Shown: positions 18,154 through 31,813, numbered from the stretch's first letter. The stretch is 64,000 nt of DNA from Sphingomonadales bacterium (GCA_014763545.1 JACXVD010000009.1:1-64000), one strand, 5' to 3'. Program-made: numbers and translations. The notes: generated by a model not told the origin, from the sequence alone.

Positions 18154-19722
18154 ATGAAATACGCAATCCGATTGATCATTGGCCTGGCGTTCTTATTCTG
18201 GACTCAGCTCGCTTCTGCCGCCACCTGGCGCGAGGCGGAAACCCGGCATTTCATTATTGCCAGCCCCGGCAGCGAAAAAGACTTGCTGAAATTCGCTCAA
18301 CGGCTCGAGTGGTTCCATTCGCTACTCGGGCTGGCCACCGGCGCCGACGAGAGCCAGCGGCGAAGCGTAAAGGTGCGCGTTTACCTGGTGGACGACATCG
18401 GGGACGTCAAACGCTATTACGGCGACACCACCAGCGATGTCGCCGGATATTACAGCCCCAGGCTTGAAGGTGCGATTGCCGTGGTGCCGCGCAAGACCGG
18501 CAGCGGGACCTTCACCGGCCAGTTGGTCCTGTTCCACGAATACGCGCACCATTACATGCTGCAATACACCCCCGCGGCTTATCCATCCTGGTACGTCGAA
18601 GGCTTCGCGGAATTGGCGAGCACCGCATCGTTCGAACGCAGCGGTTCGATCGTCTATGGCCGCGCCGCCTCGCATCGGCAGTATGAACTGCAACTCGGCG
18701 GACGTTACTCGCCCGCCGACATGGTGACGGGCAAATATCTGTCCGATGCCAGCAAGGGCCGTGGCTGGTCCTATGGCGACGCATGGCTACTGACCCATTA
18801 CCTCACTTTTTCCAACGAGCGGCGCGGCCAGTTGCGCGCCTATCTTAACGCGATCAATTCGGGCATGCCGATCTCCGACGCGGCCAAGGTCTTCGGCGAT
18901 CCGGACACACTCAATCGCAATGTCGGCGCATATGTGAACGGCGGCAGTTTCCCTGCCCGCCTTGTCCCCATCCCTAAGGATGCGGACGGCGACACGAAGA
19001 TCCGCGTGATGACGCCGGGCGAAGTGGCGCTGATCGACTACCAGATCGAAATCGAACGAATTGCGAATTTGGACGATGCCGCGGAAATCATCGACGACCC
19101 CGCAACGAAGGAGGACGAAAAGGCGGAAGCTGCAGCAAAACTGGAGCAGGCAACGCAGGAACGTACCGCATGGTTACAGAAATTGGCGGGAGTTGCCGCG
19201 CAATTCGCTGACGATCCGGCTGTCTGGCGATTGCTGGCTGAAGCGCGCTGCATGGCAAAGGATTACAAGGGCTGCCAGGAAGCCGCGGAGCACGCTTTGT
19301 CGCTGGCCCCTGCAGATGCGCGCGCGACGGTGTTTCGTTCCGAAGCGATCCTCGCAATGGCGCCCGATCTGCCCGCCGCAGAACGCAAGACAATCACGAC
19401 GGATGCTGTCAACACCATCGTTGCTGCGGTTAGCAGCCATCCAGACGATCCTGTCGCGCTGTTCGCCTATTACAGCAGCTTCGGTTCCATCGGCCGGTCG
19501 GCCCCACCCGAAGCGATCGATGCGCTGATCCTTGTGGTGCAGACAGTGCCGCAGGTTCCCGGCCCGCGGCTGACGCTGGCCCACGCCCTGATTTCGCGTG
19601 GTCGGCTGGCCGATGCGCGGGTTATCCTGCGCCCGCTGGCATATTCCCCGCACCAGAGCGGCGCGGCAGCGCAGGCCCGCGCAATGCTGGACGATCTGGA
19701 TCAGCGACTGGGCGAAAGCTGA
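18154..19722 (+). CDS. Secreted gluzincin-like metallopeptidase with TPR-like C-terminus
   Basis: 522 residues. Signal peptide (IRLIIGLAFLFWTQLASAA). The N-terminal half is a peptidase-MA-like domain: H128-E129-x-x-H132 in HEYAHHY, with the glutamate E149 of EGFAE about 17 residues later. These are the zinc ligands and base expected for gluzincins. HFIIASPGS and VRVYLVDD near the N-terminus also suit this group. After about residue 330 come helical TPR-like repeats (LLAEARCMAKDYKGCQEAAEHALSLAP; LTLAHALISRGRLADARVILR). Active in the periplasm or outside; substrate unknown. GGGGC upstream of the ATG at 18154. Confidence 0.75.
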   Translation: MKYAIRLIIGLAFLFWTQLASAATWREAETRHFIIASPGSEKDLLKFAQRLEWFHSLLGLATGADESQRRSVKVRVYLVDDIGDVKRYYGDTTSDVAGYYSPRLEGAIAVVPRKTGSGTFTGQLVLFHEYAHHYMLQYTPAAYPSWYVEGFAELASTASFERSGSIVYGRAASHRQYELQLGGRYSPADMVTGKYLSDASKGRGWSYGDAWLLTHYLTFSNERRGQLRAYLNAINSGMPISDAAKVFGDPDTLNRNVGAYVNGGSFPARLVPIPKDADGDTKIRVMTPGEVALIDYQIEIERIANLDDAAEIIDDPATKEDEKAEAAAKLEQATQERTAWLQKLAGVAAQFADDPAVWRLLAEARCMAKDYKGCQEAAEHALSLAPADARATVFRSEAILAMAPDLPAAERKTITTDAVNTIVAAVSSHPDDPVALFAYYSSFGSIGRSAPPEAIDALILVVQTVPQVPGPRLTLAHALISRGRLADARVILRPLAYSPHQSGAAAQARAMLDDLDQRLGES

Positions 19723-19761
19723 GCTGGCGCGCCCTGCCTGCCATCTGGCGCGGGATGCCCC

Positions 19762-20673
19762 CTACTCGCCCGCGCTTTGGCGGGCCAGGCGGCGGCGGAC
19801 CCACCATGGGCGGACCAGTTCGCCGCGCTGGATGGCCAGCCACACGAAATAGAGGCCGAGGCCCGTCGCCAGCACCAGCGCGATTACCGAGGCTTCCAGC
19901 CCGAACGCGCCGCCGCTGAGATATTCGTTCCCGCGCAGCTGCGCCTCCACCAGTCCTTCGACCGACTGGCCGGAAACCGGCACGTCCCAGATGAATCCCT
20001 GGGTCACGTTCCAGCCGAAGTGGATGCCCATCGCCAGCCACAGCGAGCGGGTCAGCATATAGGCGCCGCCCAGCATCACCCCCGCTTCCAGCGCGATGGC
20101 AAGCGAGGAGAACCAGGTCGCATTGTCGTTCAGGATATGCGCCAGGCCGAACAGCGCGGAGGTGATCGCCAGCGCGAACCAGCTGCCGCCGAAATCCTCC
20201 AGCCAGCGGAACAGGATACCGCGGAAGATCAGTTCCTCGACGAAGCCGGCGGAAATCCCGGCCATCGCCAGGATCGAGAGGAAATCCGTCCACCCGCCCG
20301 GCCCGACGATGCGATAGGCGCCCAGCAGCGCCGCAATCCCGACCACGGCGGTGAACAGCACGAAGGCGACCAGCGTGCCGATGGCCAGATGGCGCGGTGC
20401 GAGATGGAAGGGCAGATCGTCGCGCGGCGGATCGCCGATGCGCGCGATCACCAGCTTGTAGACCAGCGTCAGGGCCGCGATCAGCGCCAGCACCTCGACC
20501 AGGTTGGTCACATCCTTGCCGGCATATTCGGGCATCCGTCGCATCAGCCAGCCGAACGCCGCCCCGGTCGCCACGAGCAGCCCGAGCGAGATGACCAGCG
20601 CAACCAGCGGAAAATCGACGATCCTGCGCCACATCGGCTTGGCCCCCGGCACTTTCGCAGTCGTTTCGCTCAT
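19762..20673 (-). CDS. CPBP family intramembrane metalloprotease (copy 1)
   Basis: 303 residues with about eight membrane segments. CPBP/Abi motifs are visible: EELIFRG (the EExxxR motif), then FGLAHI and HFGWN, supplying the histidines/asparagine of the membrane-embedded active site. The family includes Rce1-like prenyl-protein proteases and bacteriocin-immunity proteins; the substrate here is unknown. The start was taken as MSETTAK at 20673. Longer in-frame starts exist but would translate low-complexity DNA. A second CPBP gene lies upstream in the same direction, separated by 587 bp without a recognisable gene. Confidence 0.88.
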   Translation of the reverse strand: MSETTAKVPGAKPMWRRIVDFPLVALVISLGLLVATGAAFGWLMRRMPEYAGKDVTNLVEVLALIAALTLVYKLVIARIGDPPRDDLPFHLAPRHLAIGTLVAFVLFTAVVGIAALLGAYRIVGPGGWTDFLSILAMAGISAGFVEELIFRGILFRWLEDFGGSWFALAITSALFGLAHILNDNATWFSSLAIALEAGVMLGGAYMLTRSLWLAMGIHFGWNVTQGFIWDVPVSGQSVEGLVEAQLRGNEYLSGGAFGLEASVIALVLATGLGLYFVWLAIQRGELVRPWWVRRRLARQSAGE

Positions 20674-21260
20674 TCCCGTGTCCCCTTTGCAGCCCCGTGT
20701 GGCTTTCGCATGTGGAGTGCCCGCTTCGCCCCGAATTGGCAATGGATGGGCAATCGGGGGATGGGCAATCGGGAGCGCATGGGATGCCCGGACCCGACGC
20801 GGCGCGATGGACCACCGACCACCCCCTTTGCAAAAACTCGCGCCCCCGCATGTCGCGCACGCCCGGCGTGATTGTGGCCGGCGGGATCGTGGCGTCGCTT
20901 CGCCCGAAAAATCTCGAAAACGCGCCGGTTCCACCCGATTGCAACCGGTGAATGGCTCACCTCGCCCTTGGGCAAGCGGGGCCATATCGTCCGCTCGACA
21001 CAAGCAAGATGTGTCACCTTCCGCCGGTCGGCCCCATCACGCTGGCGATGGGAGAAAACCGCACCCGGCGAGCGCGCGCACCGCTGCGCGTGACAAGCCG
21101 ATATCTTGCGGGTGTGGGAGCGCGCCATCCGCCAGTGTGAAGCGGATTTCGGCGGTGTAGGAAAGGAGCCGGAAGCGGACCACCCGCTTCCAGGCCCGAT
21201 ATCCGGGGGCACCGCAGCTGCGACAAAGCGTTGCCCCGGTCGCGCTGTCCCCGGCAGGCT
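20674..21260. other. 587-bp intergenic stretch with no recognised gene
   Basis: Lies upstream of CPBP copy 1 and downstream of CPBP copy 2. No protein with a family signature, no tRNA-like cloverleaf and no clear riboswitch was found. It contains a 14-bp direct repeat GATGGGCAATCGGG at 20745-20758 and 20760-20773, and several short GC hairpins (for example GCGCGCGCACCGCTGCGCG near 21070). A minus frame from about 21336 to 21037 reads through without stops, but its sequence is not recognisable. It may be decayed coding sequence or a long untranslated leader. Confidence 0.5.
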
Positions 21261-22199
21261 TCAGCTGGATTCCGGCACTGTCGTGTCGCCAGCTTGCTCT
21301 GCACCCTGATCGGCGGCCCCGATGCGCTTGGGCCATAGCAGCAGGAACAGCGTGGCTGTGGCCAGCAGGCCGAACGTCAGCACGCTGCCCTCCGGTCCGT
21401 CATATCCCCCGGTCAGCAGGTCCGGACCGTTAGGCGTCAGTTGCACCAGCAAGGCCGGCAGCTTCAGGTCGAACCCGGTGATCGGCAGGGCAAAGCCGAC
21501 GCCTGTGATCCAGTTCCAGCCCGCATGCCATCCCATGACGCCCCAGATGCTGCCGACGCGCCAGGCCCAGGCGCAGGCGAACAGGCCGAAGGTGAAGGTA
21601 AAGACGATGACGCGAACCGGCGTGTGCGGCGAGAAGTGGAGGAATGTGAAGGCGACCGAGCTGGCGAGGAAGCCCGCCACGATGTTCCAGCGGCGTGTTG
21701 CCGTCGAGAGCAGCCAGCCGCGGAAGATGAACTCCTCCACGCCCGACTGGAAGGCAAAGCTGGCCAGCAGAGCTGCGATCCAGAACAGTGCCGATGGGGA
21801 AGAAAAGGCGGGCAGGACATCTCCGCCGACGTAACCGCCAAGGAGCCAGATCGACATGACCACCAGGACAATCATGCCCAGCCCTATGCCCATCCCCGCC
21901 ATATATTTGCGCAGCCGTCGCTCGCCGGTCAAACCCATGGTCGCAAGGCTGCGGCGTTCGACGAAACGCGACCAGGCCCAGACGGCCGCCCCCATTCCGG
22001 CAAAGGGCAGCAACAGGTTCAGGCAAAACGCGGCGGCCGACGATGGCTCATTATTGGCATCCATCACGCCCATCCCTTCAAGGACAAAGTCGAACGGGAT
22101 GCTGGAGAATGCGACCAGCAGGATGCAGATCACTGGCGAAAGCAAGGCCCAGGGCAGCCAGCCGCGATGCGGCTCGGACGAAAAGATAGTGTGTTTCAT
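21261..22199 (-). CDS. CPBP family intramembrane metalloprotease (copy 2)
   Basis: 312 residues, about eight membrane helices. Motifs: VEEFIFRGWLL (EExxxR), FLHFSPH, and MGWHAGWNW, the three conserved CPBP active-site elements. It differs clearly from the 20673 copy in sequence, so it is a distant paralog or a separate acquisition. It begins 31 bp after the end of the AraC-family gene on the same strand and may be read with it. Substrate unknown. Confidence 0.88.
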   Translation of the reverse strand: MKHTIFSSEPHRGWLPWALLSPVICILLVAFSSIPFDFVLEGMGVMDANNEPSSAAAFCLNLLLPFAGMGAAVWAWSRFVERRSLATMGLTGERRLRKYMAGMGIGLGMIVLVVMSIWLLGGYVGGDVLPAFSSPSALFWIAALLASFAFQSGVEEFIFRGWLLSTATRRWNIVAGFLASSVAFTFLHFSPHTPVRVIVFTFTFGLFACAWAWRVGSIWGVMGWHAGWNWITGVGFALPITGFDLKLPALLVQLTPNGPDLLTGGYDGPEGSVLTFGLLATATLFLLLWPKRIGAADQGAEQAGDTTVPESS

Positions 22200-22230
22200 C
22201 CGGGCCGTTTAGCCCGCTGGCCGGTCGGGC

Positions 22231-23076
22231 TTATAGAATGATTGTGCGTGTCTCTCCGGACCGGTGCCAGGCCAGGGGCGTGGTGCCGAAAGTGCGCTTG
22301 AACACCCGGCCAAAATGGCTCTGGTCCGCAAATCCCGCCTCATGCGCAGCGGCGGCCAGGCACAGCCCGCTACGCAGCAGCTGGCCCGCTCGCTCAAGCC
22401 TGCGGCATTGCAGGTAGCGATAGGGGCTGGTCCCCAGCAGCGCACGAAAATCGCGCGAAAGCTGCCAGCGGTCATAACCGGCGAGTTCTTCGAGCTGGTC
22501 GAGGTTCGTCCCGGGTTCCGGCACGCTGTCGAGGAATTCGCGCACCCGCATCACGGCTTCGCGATTGACGTTCCGCCTGGCCGGCAACGGGCCGCCTTCG
22601 CAGCGCTGCATCGCGGACACGAACTGGTGGAGCGCGTCCTGGTAGCCGAAAAGATCGGCGTCGGCGGTGCACATCGCGATCAGGCGAAGCGCCGAGCCGA
22701 CCAGATTGGCGTCTGTCGAAACCCCCTCGGCGAGAAACGGCAGCGCGGCTCCCCCGATCACGGTCTGGACATGGGCAGGCGGCAGATAGGCCGCCCGATA
22801 GGAAAAGCCCGTCTGGTTGGCGCAGTATCCATCGTGCACTTCGTCAGGGTGCAGGATCACGGCCTGCCCGGGCAGCGATTGCCATCCCTTCCCGCGGTAG
22901 TTGAACGATTGCACCCCGGACGTGGTCACCGCGATCGTGTAGGTATCGTGCCGGTGCGGCGAAAACGCACCTTCGCGAAGCTGCGCGTCAATCAGCTCGA
23001 CCTTGGAACCATGCGGTCCGCCATCTTGATCTTCAGAATTGGGCCGCATCCGCGCGATATTGTCCCGGCCCCGCAT
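22231..23076 (-). CDS. AraC family transcriptional regulator
   Basis: 281 residues. N-terminal cupin-type AraC-binding domain (HRHDTYTIAVTTSG; LPGQAVILHPDEVHDGY) for ligand sensing. The C-terminal double helix-turn-helix (about 180-275) contains the second helix region HEAGFADQSHFGRVFKRTFG followed by PLAWH. The ligand and target genes are unknown. The neighbouring CPBP protease gene, 31 bp downstream on the same strand, and the PEP-mutase-like gene upstream are candidate targets (inference). Met10 (23049) is an alternative start. Confidence 0.9.
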   Translation of the reverse strand: MRGRDNIARMRPNSEDQDGGPHGSKVELIDAQLREGAFSPHRHDTYTIAVTTSGVQSFNYRGKGWQSLPGQAVILHPDEVHDGYCANQTGFSYRAAYLPPAHVQTVIGGAALPFLAEGVSTDANLVGSALRLIAMCTADADLFGYQDALHQFVSAMQRCEGGPLPARRNVNREAVMRVREFLDSVPEPGTNLDQLEELAGYDRWQLSRDFRALLGTSPYRYLQCRRLERAGQLLRSGLCLAAAAHEAGFADQSHFGRVFKRTFGTTPLAWHRSGETRTIIL

Positions 23077-23188
23077 GTTCGCAAGTACCCGGTACGTCTG
23101 CCCGTATCGAATTGACGTCCGCTATCGGGTAAGCGGCGCGCTACGCCCTTGTCCGAAATCGGAGCGCAAAGCGGCCCCTTCCCCGCCG

Positions 23189-23941
23189 CTACCCCCCGAC
23201 TTCCCCGGCAAACGCCAGTTTCGCGCGTTCGCCCAGCCACTCCATCGCCGCAGCCCAAGGGCCGTGGCCGTAGCTGATGCGGGCGACGCCCAAGGCGGCG
23301 AGTTCGGCGTGGGTGCCGCGGCCGGGCGCCCAGAGGATGTTCACCGGCAGCGGCGATCGCGCACAGATCGCAGCGATGGTCGGGTGGTCGCCCAGGAAGG
23401 GGACGAACAGGCTGCCCGCGCCCGCGCTCGCAAAGGCTTCGGCGCGGGCGATGGTCTCGTCCACCAGCGCAGGTGCCAGTTCGCCCGGCTGCTTGCCGCG
23501 ATAGACATCGGTGCGCGCGTTGACCCACAGCCCGGCGCTGGCGGCGGCGGCCACCCGCGCGGTGGCCTCACCCAGCGGCAGCAGCTCGCTGGCGCCCGGT
23601 GCGCGGTCTTCGAGGTTGACGCCGATCGCGCCCGCTGCGGCCACGGCGGCGGCGGAGCGGGCAACCTCTTCCGCATTGTCGCCATAGCCTGCTTCCATGT
23701 CGATGCTCACCGGCAGGTCGGTGACGCTGACCATGCGGCGGCAGTTTTCCAGCGCGAGTTCGAAGGGGAAATCCTCCCCGTCGCGGTAGCCGTTGGCTTC
23801 CGCCACGCCATAGCTGCCCGAAGCGATCGCCTTCGCCCCCGCTGCCGCCACCGCGCGCGCCGATCCGGCGTCCCACACGTTGAAGATCACCAGCGGGTCG
23901 CCCGGCACATGCAGCGCGGCGAAATCATCGTATTGGCTCAT
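23189..23941 (-). CDS. Isocitrate lyase/PEP mutase superfamily protein
   Basis: 250 residues, the stand-alone PEP mutase/ICL-like TIM barrel. Recognisable parts: LVIFNVWDAGSARAVAAAG near the start, SYGVAEANGYRDGE, DMEAGYGD (metal-binding acidic residues), and INLEDR-like VNLED. WVNARTDVY also fits. Substrates in this family vary (carboxyphosphonoenolpyruvate, oxaloacetate, 2-methylisocitrate), so none is assigned. Its ATG overlaps the Ada stop by 4 bp (ATGA), which makes it the upstream partner here: the order on minus is DUF1203, Ada, then this gene. Confidence 0.88.
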   Translation of the reverse strand: MSQYDDFAALHVPGDPLVIFNVWDAGSARAVAAAGAKAIASGSYGVAEANGYRDGEDFPFELALENCRRMVSVTDLPVSIDMEAGYGDNAEEVARSAAAVAAAGAIGVNLEDRAPGASELLPLGEATARVAAAASAGLWVNARTDVYRGKQPGELAPALVDETIARAEAFASAGAGSLFVPFLGDHPTIAAICARSPLPVNILWAPGRGTHAELAALGVARISYGHGPWAAAMEWLGERAKLAFAGEVGG

Positions 23942-25026
23942 GCCTGTTCTTCCCTTCGCAGCAATTCACGTTTGATATCGAGCCCGTAGGCGTAGCCGCC
24001 GAGCGATCCGTCGGAACGGATGACGCGGTGGCAGGGGATCAGCACCGCGACATTGTTGGCCCCGTTGGCGCTGCCCGCCGCGCGGACGGCGGCAGGCTTG
24101 CCCGCAGCAGCGGCGATCTGGGCATAGGAGCGGGTTTCGCCCGGCGGGATGGCACGCAATGCATCCCACACTTTCTGCTGGAAGGCAGTGCCCTGCACGT
24201 CGAGCGGAATGTGGCGGGAATCGCCGGGATGTTCGACCGCGGCAATCACCTCGCGCAGCAGCGAGGCGAAGCGCTCGCCGCCTTCGGCCAGTTCGGCATG
24301 GGGGAACCGGCTTGCGAGTTCGTCCATGCCTTCGTTGAACGACAGGCGGCAGACGCCCTTGTCGGTGGCGGCGACCAGCATCGCGCCGAGCGAGGTATCG
24401 ACGACCGCATAGTGGATCGTCACCCCGCGCCCGCCATTGGCCCATGCAGAAGGTGCCATGCCCAATTTCTCCCCTGCCCCGGCATAGAAGCGCGAGGCGC
24501 TTTCATAGCCGGCTTCATATATGGCGCCGGTTACCTGCCCTTCGGCGCTGAGCGCGTCGCGCACCCGCTCCTCGCGCAGCGCGCGGGCATAGGCGGCGGG
24601 CGAGAGGCCGGTGGCGCGTTTGAACACGCGCTGGAAATGGCTCGGCGAATAGCAGGTGATGGCCGCCAGTTCGTCCAGCGTGGCGCTTTCCCCGCCCTTG
24701 ATCGCGTCGATCGCGGCGAGCACCGCTGCCTCGTCGCGCCCGACATTGTCGGGCAGGCATCGCTTGCAGGCGCGCAGGCCCGCCGCCCGCGCCTCCGCCC
24801 CGGTGGCGAAGAAGCGGACATTGCTGCGTGCCGGATGGCGGGCGGCGCAGGACGGGCGGCAATAGATGCCGGTGGTCAGCACCCCGGTGACGAAGCGCCC
24901 GTCATAGGCCCGGTCGCGCCGCAGCACGGCGGCCCAGGCTTCGTCAGCCTGAGGTTTTCCGGCCAAAGGTTTTTCGGCCTCTGGGGCAACAGGCGGGGGC
25001 ACGGCTTGCGTCATCTCATGCTTCAT
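23938..25026 (-). CDS. ada: Ada: alkylated-DNA repair methyltransferase and transcriptional activator
   Basis: 362 residues, full three-part Ada. N-terminal zinc domain with C56, C60, C87 and C90 (YCRPSC and CKRC); C56 is the expected methylphosphotriester acceptor. A central AraC-type HTH follows (HFQRVFKRATGLSPAAYARA). The C-terminal O6-methylguanine transferase has the acceptor Cys332 in IPCHRV. Methylated Ada normally activates the adaptive response to alkylation. The start ATG at 25026 overlaps the DUF1203 gene by 11 nt; a second ATG at 25014 is also possible. The gene's own stop overlaps the PEP-mutase-like start. Confidence 0.95.
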   Translation of the reverse strand: MKHEMTQAVPPPVAPEAEKPLAGKPQADEAWAAVLRRDRAYDGRFVTGVLTTGIYCRPSCAARHPARSNVRFFATGAEARAAGLRACKRCLPDNVGRDEAAVLAAIDAIKGGESATLDELAAITCYSPSHFQRVFKRATGLSPAAYARALREERVRDALSAEGQVTGAIYEAGYESASRFYAGAGEKLGMAPSAWANGGRGVTIHYAVVDTSLGAMLVAATDKGVCRLSFNEGMDELASRFPHAELAEGGERFASLLREVIAAVEHPGDSRHIPLDVQGTAFQQKVWDALRAIPPGETRSYAQIAAAAGKPAAVRAAGSANGANNVAVLIPCHRVIRSDGSLGGYAYGLDIKRELLRREEQA

Positions 25027-25486
25027 AGCGGGTGATCCGCGCGGCGAAACAACCATGCGCGGCATTATGCGCATCGATATAGGCAATCTGCGGATCGGCG
25101 AACAGCGCGCGGATCGCCGCGTCGGCCTCGCCCGGCAGCGCGAGCCTTGCGTCGTGCAACATGCCCGCCGCATCGAACCCCCGCAGGCCGAGCGGCCGGC
25201 CCTCGAACACCGGCGGCACCGCATCCTCGTAGCTCGCCCGCGTGGCGCCTTCGCGGACATAGATCGCATAGGCGCTGCGATAGGGCGTGGCGACATCGTG
25301 GCTGACGTGCTGCAGCAGGATCAGCGCCTCGCCCTTGCGCGCATCCTCCAGGCTGATGCGGCAGGGATGGCCGCGGTCGGCCTGCGCGATCACGCGCTGC
25401 GCGCCGCGCGCGGCCAGTTCGGCCTCGGACATGAGGAAATAGGGGGTGAACTCATCGGGTACGAGCCCGGTTATGCGGTAGGTCAT
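25016..25486 (-). CDS. DUF1203 domain protein
   Basis: 156 residues, DUF1203 over the full length: YRITGLVPDEF at the start, CRISLEDARKGEALILLQH (positions about 47-65), YATPYRSAYAIYVRE-like segment, and HNAAHGCFAARITRYEA at the end. Cytosolic, function unknown. It leads an overlapping run with ada and the PEP-mutase-like gene, so it may be expressed under alkylation stress (inference). Divergent from the 25591 protease gene with a 104-bp shared upstream region. Confidence 0.85.
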   Translation of the reverse strand: MTYRITGLVPDEFTPYFLMSEAELAARGAQRVIAQADRGHPCRISLEDARKGEALILLQHVSHDVATPYRSAYAIYVREGATRASYEDAVPPVFEGRPLGLRGFDAAGMLHDARLALPGEADAAIRALFADPQIAYIDAHNAAHGCFAARITRYEA

Positions 25487-25590
25487 GGCGCTGCTCCTGT
25501 GCGTCGACTGCCCGCTTGGTGCCGCTAACTTGCCACCGGTGCATCCCGAAGCTTGCGATCAAAAGCCGCCCTCGCCTAAACCATGCGGCG

Positions 25591-27141
25591 ATGACCCGTA
25601 TCGCCACCCTTTTGCTCGCCCTCGTCGCCATGCTCCTGCCGGTCGCCACCCAGGCCGACCCGGCCGATATCAACGCCGCCGCGCGCGGCGTGGTCCGCGT
25701 GGTGATCATGCAGACCGACGGCGACCGGGCGACCCCGGTCAGCCACGGCAGCGGCTTTGCCGTCACCCCCACCCGCATCGTCACCAACGCCCATGTCGTG
25801 CGCGAGGCGGTGATCGACGATTCGATGCGGATCGGGATCATCCCCAGCGAAGGCAACGATCCGTCTTTCGCCAAGCTGGTCGCCTTCAGCCCGAACAACG
25901 ATTTGGCGCTGATCGAGATCACCGGCGATCTGCGCCTGCCCCCGCTGACCATCGCCGGCGGCGCTGATGCGGATAATGGCGAGGTTACCGCAGTCGGCTA
26001 TCCCGCCAATGTCGACCGCGCGCAGGGCCTGAGCATCCGCGACCTGTTCCGCTCGCAGCCGCCGGTGAAGAGCCGCGGCTTCATCTCCGGCGCGCGCCCG
26101 ACGCGCGATTTCGACACGATCCTGCACACCGCGCCGATTGCGCGCGGCAATTCGGGCGGCCCGCTGCTCGATGCCTGCGGGCGTGTGCTGGGGGTCAACA
26201 GTTTCGGCGCGGATTCGGACGGGGCGGACGCGGAATTCTATTTCGCCGTGTCCGACCGCGAATTGCTGCCGTTCCTGCGCGACAACAATATCAAGCCCGC
26301 CGTCAACAGCATGCCCTGCACCAGCCTCGCCGAACTCGACGCGGCCGAGCGTGCGCGGGTGGAGCGCGAGCAGGAAGAAGCGCGCACCAAGCTGGTCGCC
26401 CAGCAGGAAGCGCAGGCCGCCGTGCGCGACCGGGCGCGCGACAAGGCCGAGCTGAGCGTGATGGAGGAGCGCGAGAACTACATGGCCGTCGCCGCCATCC
26501 TGTTGCTGCTGGGGGCAGCGGCGGGCTTTGTCGCCTATCAGGCCAAGCAGAAGCAAGATGGCGAGCGGCGCGCGCTGGTCGCCGGGGTGATGGCCGGGAT
26601 CTGCCTCGTCGGGGCGATCGCCGCCTGGTTCCTGCGCCCGGGAATGGACGAGATCGACAACCGCGTGGCCGAAGCGATGGGCGAAGCGCAGCCAGCCGAT
26701 GCCGACGCCGAGCAAGCAAAGGCCGACAGCGCCATCGAAGGCAAGTTCGCCTGCACCATCGACACCGCGCGCAGCCGCATCACCAGCGACAGCCCGCAGG
26801 ACCTGACGTTCGAGTTCACCGCCGACGGGTGCGTCAACGGGCGCACCCAATATGGCTACCAGAACGGGGAATGGTCGCGCCTGTTCGTGCCGAACGACGA
26901 GGATACGGTCTCGATCAACAGCTATAATCCACAGGCGCGTACCTTCCGCACCGACCGGTACCTGCTGGGCCGCAACAATATGTCGAGTGCGCGCGACGAG
27001 CGCGGCAAATACACCGCGCCCGAATGCGGTGCCGACGCCGAAGCCGCGCGGACGCTGGGCGAAAAGCAGTCCGCCGTCGTCGCATTGCTGCCCGACCAGC
27101 CCAACGAACGGCTGGTCTATGTCTGCCACCCGGTGAAGTAG
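25591..27141 (+). CDS. Membrane-anchored trypsin-like serine protease
   Basis: 516 residues. A signal peptide (ATLLLALVAMLLPVATQA) leads into a trypsin-like domain with the triad H68 (TNAHVV), D104 (NNDLALIEI) and S188 (ARGNSGGPL). No PDZ is evident. A charged helix of about 60 residues (ERARVEREQEEARTKL) follows, then two hydrophobic helices (MAVAAILLLLGAAAGFVAY and GVMAGICLVGAIAAWFL) and a roughly 140-residue C-terminal domain with cysteines (FACTID, ADGCVNG, APECGAD, YVCHPVK). The start was set at the signal peptide. The layout of protease, coiled coil, two TM helices and C-terminal sensor-like domain suggests an envelope quality-control or signalling protease. Confidence 0.82.
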   Translation: MTRIATLLLALVAMLLPVATQADPADINAAARGVVRVVIMQTDGDRATPVSHGSGFAVTPTRIVTNAHVVREAVIDDSMRIGIIPSEGNDPSFAKLVAFSPNNDLALIEITGDLRLPPLTIAGGADADNGEVTAVGYPANVDRAQGLSIRDLFRSQPPVKSRGFISGARPTRDFDTILHTAPIARGNSGGPLLDACGRVLGVNSFGADSDGADAEFYFAVSDRELLPFLRDNNIKPAVNSMPCTSLAELDAAERARVEREQEEARTKLVAQQEAQAAVRDRARDKAELSVMEERENYMAVAAILLLLGAAAGFVAYQAKQKQDGERRALVAGVMAGICLVGAIAAWFLRPGMDEIDNRVAEAMGEAQPADADAEQAKADSAIEGKFACTIDTARSRITSDSPQDLTFEFTADGCVNGRTQYGYQNGEWSRLFVPNDEDTVSINSYNPQARTFRTDRYLLGRNNMSSARDERGKYTAPECGADAEAARTLGEKQSAVVALLPDQPNERLVYVCHPVK

Positions 27142-27311
27142 GGGCCGACTGATACCTTCGCCTAATGTCCTATGCCCGGTCGCGACACTTGGGTTGCGTC
27201 GGCGCAAAGTGGATGCTAGTCGCGCGCCATCCTTGCCGGGGTGGGTGCGAATCCGCCCTTTTCGGCATGGTTTCAGCTTCGTTTCCTTCCGGACCGAGAG
27301 GACCAAGACGC

Positions 27312-29428
<2,117 letters not shown>

Positions 29429-29456
29429 GCCTGAAGCGACCAATTAGGGAGCCATC

Positions 29457-31813
<2,357 letters not shown>

